Below, piece by piece: positions 4,337 to 5,597 of a stretch of DNA of 5,597 bases (the stretch's first letter is position 1; each line of letters opens with the position of its first letter). A model generated the notes under the pieces. The model searched no databases, was not told where the DNA came from, and saw only the letters and a program-made list of their open reading frames with translations. Location of the stretch: the NCBI GenBank assembly GCA_003224515.1, contig QHZC01000003.1, positions 1-5,597 of the forward strand, read 5' to 3'. The DNA is from Acidobacteriota bacterium (GTDB taxonomy: Bacteria; Acidobacteriota; Terriglobia; Acidiferrales; UBA7541). Position numbers and translations under genes: made by a program.

Positions 4337-4508
4337 TAAACCGCTGCTTGGTGTCTGAGCTATGGGTTTTGATTGGTGAATCGGAGACGCCGAAGAGAGA
4401 GTATTCCGCAGGTAGACGTTGAAATGATTTCGGCGGGCCGCGATGAGGGGAGTTCAGCGAGGCCGCACAGGTCAGAATGTGGGATTTTTGGCTGACGGCA
4501 AAGGGTTC

Positions 4509-4558
4509 AGAACTCCGTGAGACAAGACGACTCCGTCGACTCGACGGCTTCGAGTTCT
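4509..4558. repeat. Nested hairpin just downstream of the transposase
   Basis: The outer arms are AGAACTC (4509-4515) and GAGTTCT (4552-4558). The inner near-perfect palindrome is CCGTCGA-C-TCGACGG (4533-4547). It lies about 30 bases after the transposase stop on the - strand, with no T-run. It could stall transcription or form part of the origin-proximal structure of the IS91 element. Confidence 0.45.
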
Positions 4559-4588
4559 TGGCGAGAGCTTGTAGTCGTGCGGGGTGGA

Positions 4589-5597
4589 TCATGATGTGTC
4601 TTTGATGGTCGGCGAGGAGCCAACCTCCGTCGGGATCGTAACGGGGATCATGTGACCGCGATGGCAAAGGGGGCATTCACGCAGAGAGCGGCCCGTGAGC
4701 TTCTCGTATCGATCGCGATAGTCCTCCGGTGTCGCAGGGATAGAACAACTTTCACTCGGAGGAGCCATGTGGAGAAGTTTGCGGCACTGCCCCAACTTCT
4801 CCTTGCGGTGGCGATTGCCGAGAAATCCGTAGTAGCGAATGCGGTGGAACCCACTCGGTAGGACATGAAGCAGGAATCGCCCGATGAATTGGTCTGCCGA
4901 GAGGGTCATGGTCTTCTGTTGATTGTTGTCGCGATAGTCTCTCCAGGTGAATTTCACATCACCACCTTCGATATCGACGATCCGATGATTGGAGATGGCG
5001 ACCCGGTGGGTGTAGCGGCCGACATAGTTCACCACTTGCTGTGGTCCGGCGAAGGGCGGTTTAGCGTAGACGACCCATTCCACGTCTCGCACCAAATCGA
5101 GATGACGGGCGAAAGCCTGCGGATCTTGGAGCGCCTGAAGCGAAGAGAAGAACCGCAACTTGCCGGTGTCGAAAGCCTCCTCCAGATACGTCAAGAACAA
5201 TCGGCGGAAAAGGCGGGACAACACCCGCACGGGCAAGAAGAAGCGCGGGCGGCAGGAGATCCACCGAGTACCATCAGGAGAGATTCCGCCGCCCGGGACG
5301 ACACAATGGAGGTGGGGATGAAACAGCAAGTTCTGTCCCCAACTATGGAGTACGGCAAAGAAGCCGATTTCGACTCCCAGATGCTTGGGATCGGCAGCGA
5401 TGGTGGACAAGGTCTCGGTCACAGCCCGAAACAGAATGCCGTAGACGACCTTTTTGTTCTGGTAAGCAAGGGAAGCGATCTGTTCGGGGACGGAGAAGAC
5501 GACATGAAAATAGTGTGTCGGGAGAACTTCGGAGATTCTCTTCTCGACCCACGCGGCACGTGCGAGCGACTGGCACTTCGGGCAATGGCGGTCGCCG
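4589..5597 (-). CDS. IS91-family transposase (Y2 rolling-circle, HUH), N-terminus beyond the window
   Basis: 335 residues are visible and the frame is open to the window edge, so the GTG at 5422 is not the start. It opens with GDRHCPKCQSLARAAWV, the end of the N-terminal zinc-binding domain, then YFHVVFSVPEQI. Visible residues 93-97 are HPHLH, the metal-binding HUH motif, followed by CVVPGGG. YVGRYTHRVAISNHR places two tyrosines four apart at about 191 and 195, the paired nucleophiles of IS91 enzymes that nick and join single-stranded DNA. FTWRDYRD and HVLPSGFHRIRYYG follow, and CPLCHRGH near the C-terminus may bind zinc. Roughly 40-50 residues are missing at the N-terminus compared with the usual length. 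No internal stop or frameshift is seen. The gene may have been the agent that moved or rearranged the neighbouring island. Confidence 0.93.
   Translation of the reverse strand, partial: GDRHCPKCQSLARAAWVEKRISEVLPTHYFHVVFSVPEQIASLAYQNKKVVYGILFRAVTETLSTIAADPKHLGVEIGFFAVLHSWGQNLLFHPHLHCVVPGGGISPDGTRWISCRPRFFLPVRVLSRLFRRLFLTYLEEAFDTGKLRFFSSLQALQDPQAFARHLDLVRDVEWVVYAKPPFAGPQQVVNYVGRYTHRVAISNHRIVDIEGGDVKFTWRDYRDNNQQKTMTLSADQFIGRFLLHVLPSGFHRIRYYGFLGNRHRKEKLGQCRKLLHMAPPSESCSIPATPEDYRDRYEKLTGRSLRECPLCHRGHMIPVTIPTEVGSSPTIKDTS

Larger units (their letters stand above)
4337..5597 (-). mobile_element. IS91-family insertion sequence, partial (runs off the window)
   Basis: The element is defined by its Y2/HUH transposase on the - strand. 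About 250 bases between the transposase stop (4589) and the presumed end at 4337 contain no supported gene; the open frame at 4320-4676 is a shadow. The presumed end has AAACC at 4338-4342 and GGGTTT at 4364-4369 as possible stem arms. Nested inverted repeats lie at 4509-4558. By IS91 convention the end downstream of the transposase is the replication origin (oriIS) and the other end, outside the window, is terIS. Such elements move by rolling circle and can carry neighbouring DNA by one-ended transposition. Confidence 0.65.

Noticed and set aside
4320..4676. 118-residue open frame on the - strand downstream of and overlapping the transposase end
   Set aside because: It overlaps the transposase C-terminus in another frame, has Arg/Ser-rich composition typical of a shadow frame, and shows no recognisable motif.
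4589..5422. Transposase starting at GTG 5422 as a 277-residue protein
   Set aside because: The same frame continues without a stop to the window edge and carries conserved IS91 sequence, so the true start is outside the window.
5343..5585. 80-residue - strand frame near the window end
   Set aside because: The IS91 transposase frame runs through the whole stretch with HCPKCQ and YFHVVF motifs, so this is a shadow.
1..5597. tRNA, rRNA, CRISPR array or riboswitch
   Set aside because: Scanned by eye for cloverleaf ends, regularly spaced repeats and leader structures; none was found. A covariance-model search could still find a short RNA.

Overview
The window looks like an accessory, decaying stretch of a bacterial chromosome. 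The best guess for the host is an acidobacterium. This rests on the resemblance of the 198-residue membrane protein (2830-3426), of the membrane/zinc-ribbon protein (2071-2709) and of the broken TIR-like protein (1433-2039) to hypothetical families I associate with Acidobacteria. It is a judgement from memory, not a search result. No housekeeping gene, rRNA, tRNA or CRISPR array is visible.

Layout. Bases 1-~180 hold what may be the decayed end of an earlier mobile element. A + strand block follows: a possible 51-60 residue ORF joined by an ATGA overlap to a 155-residue hypothetical protein (395-862), a spacer with inverted and direct repeats (863-1083), a small basic helix-turn-helix-like protein (1084-1479), a TIR/nucleotide-hydrolase-like gene broken by a frame change (1433-2039), and a membrane protein whose zinc-ribbon tail is now out of frame (2071-2709). 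A short convergent spacer with nested palindromes (2710-2829) separates this from a - strand operon. In transcription order that operon holds a palindromic operator and ribosome site, a broken RelB-like antitoxin (4010-3827), an intact RelE toxin (3843-3574), a 44-residue Phd-like ORF coupled by TGATG (3574-3440) and the 198-residue membrane protein (3426-2830). Upstream of it lies a protein fragment with an in-frame stop (4045-4250). The right end is an IS91-family element whose transposase runs off the window.

How it fits together. Two gene sets have the form 'small DNA-binding protein plus effector': the HTH/TIR-like pair and the RelBE pair. In each set one partner carries an internal frame lesion. 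In the RelBE pair the antitoxin has lost its presumed toxin-binding segment while the toxin stays open and conserved, and a small Phd-like protein follows directly. The membrane/zinc-ribbon gene also carries frame shifts, so three genes between 1433 and 4010 are damaged beside an intact IS91 transposase. Either this is a defence or toxin-antitoxin island in decay, or the base sequence contains small errors. Resequencing would tell these apart.
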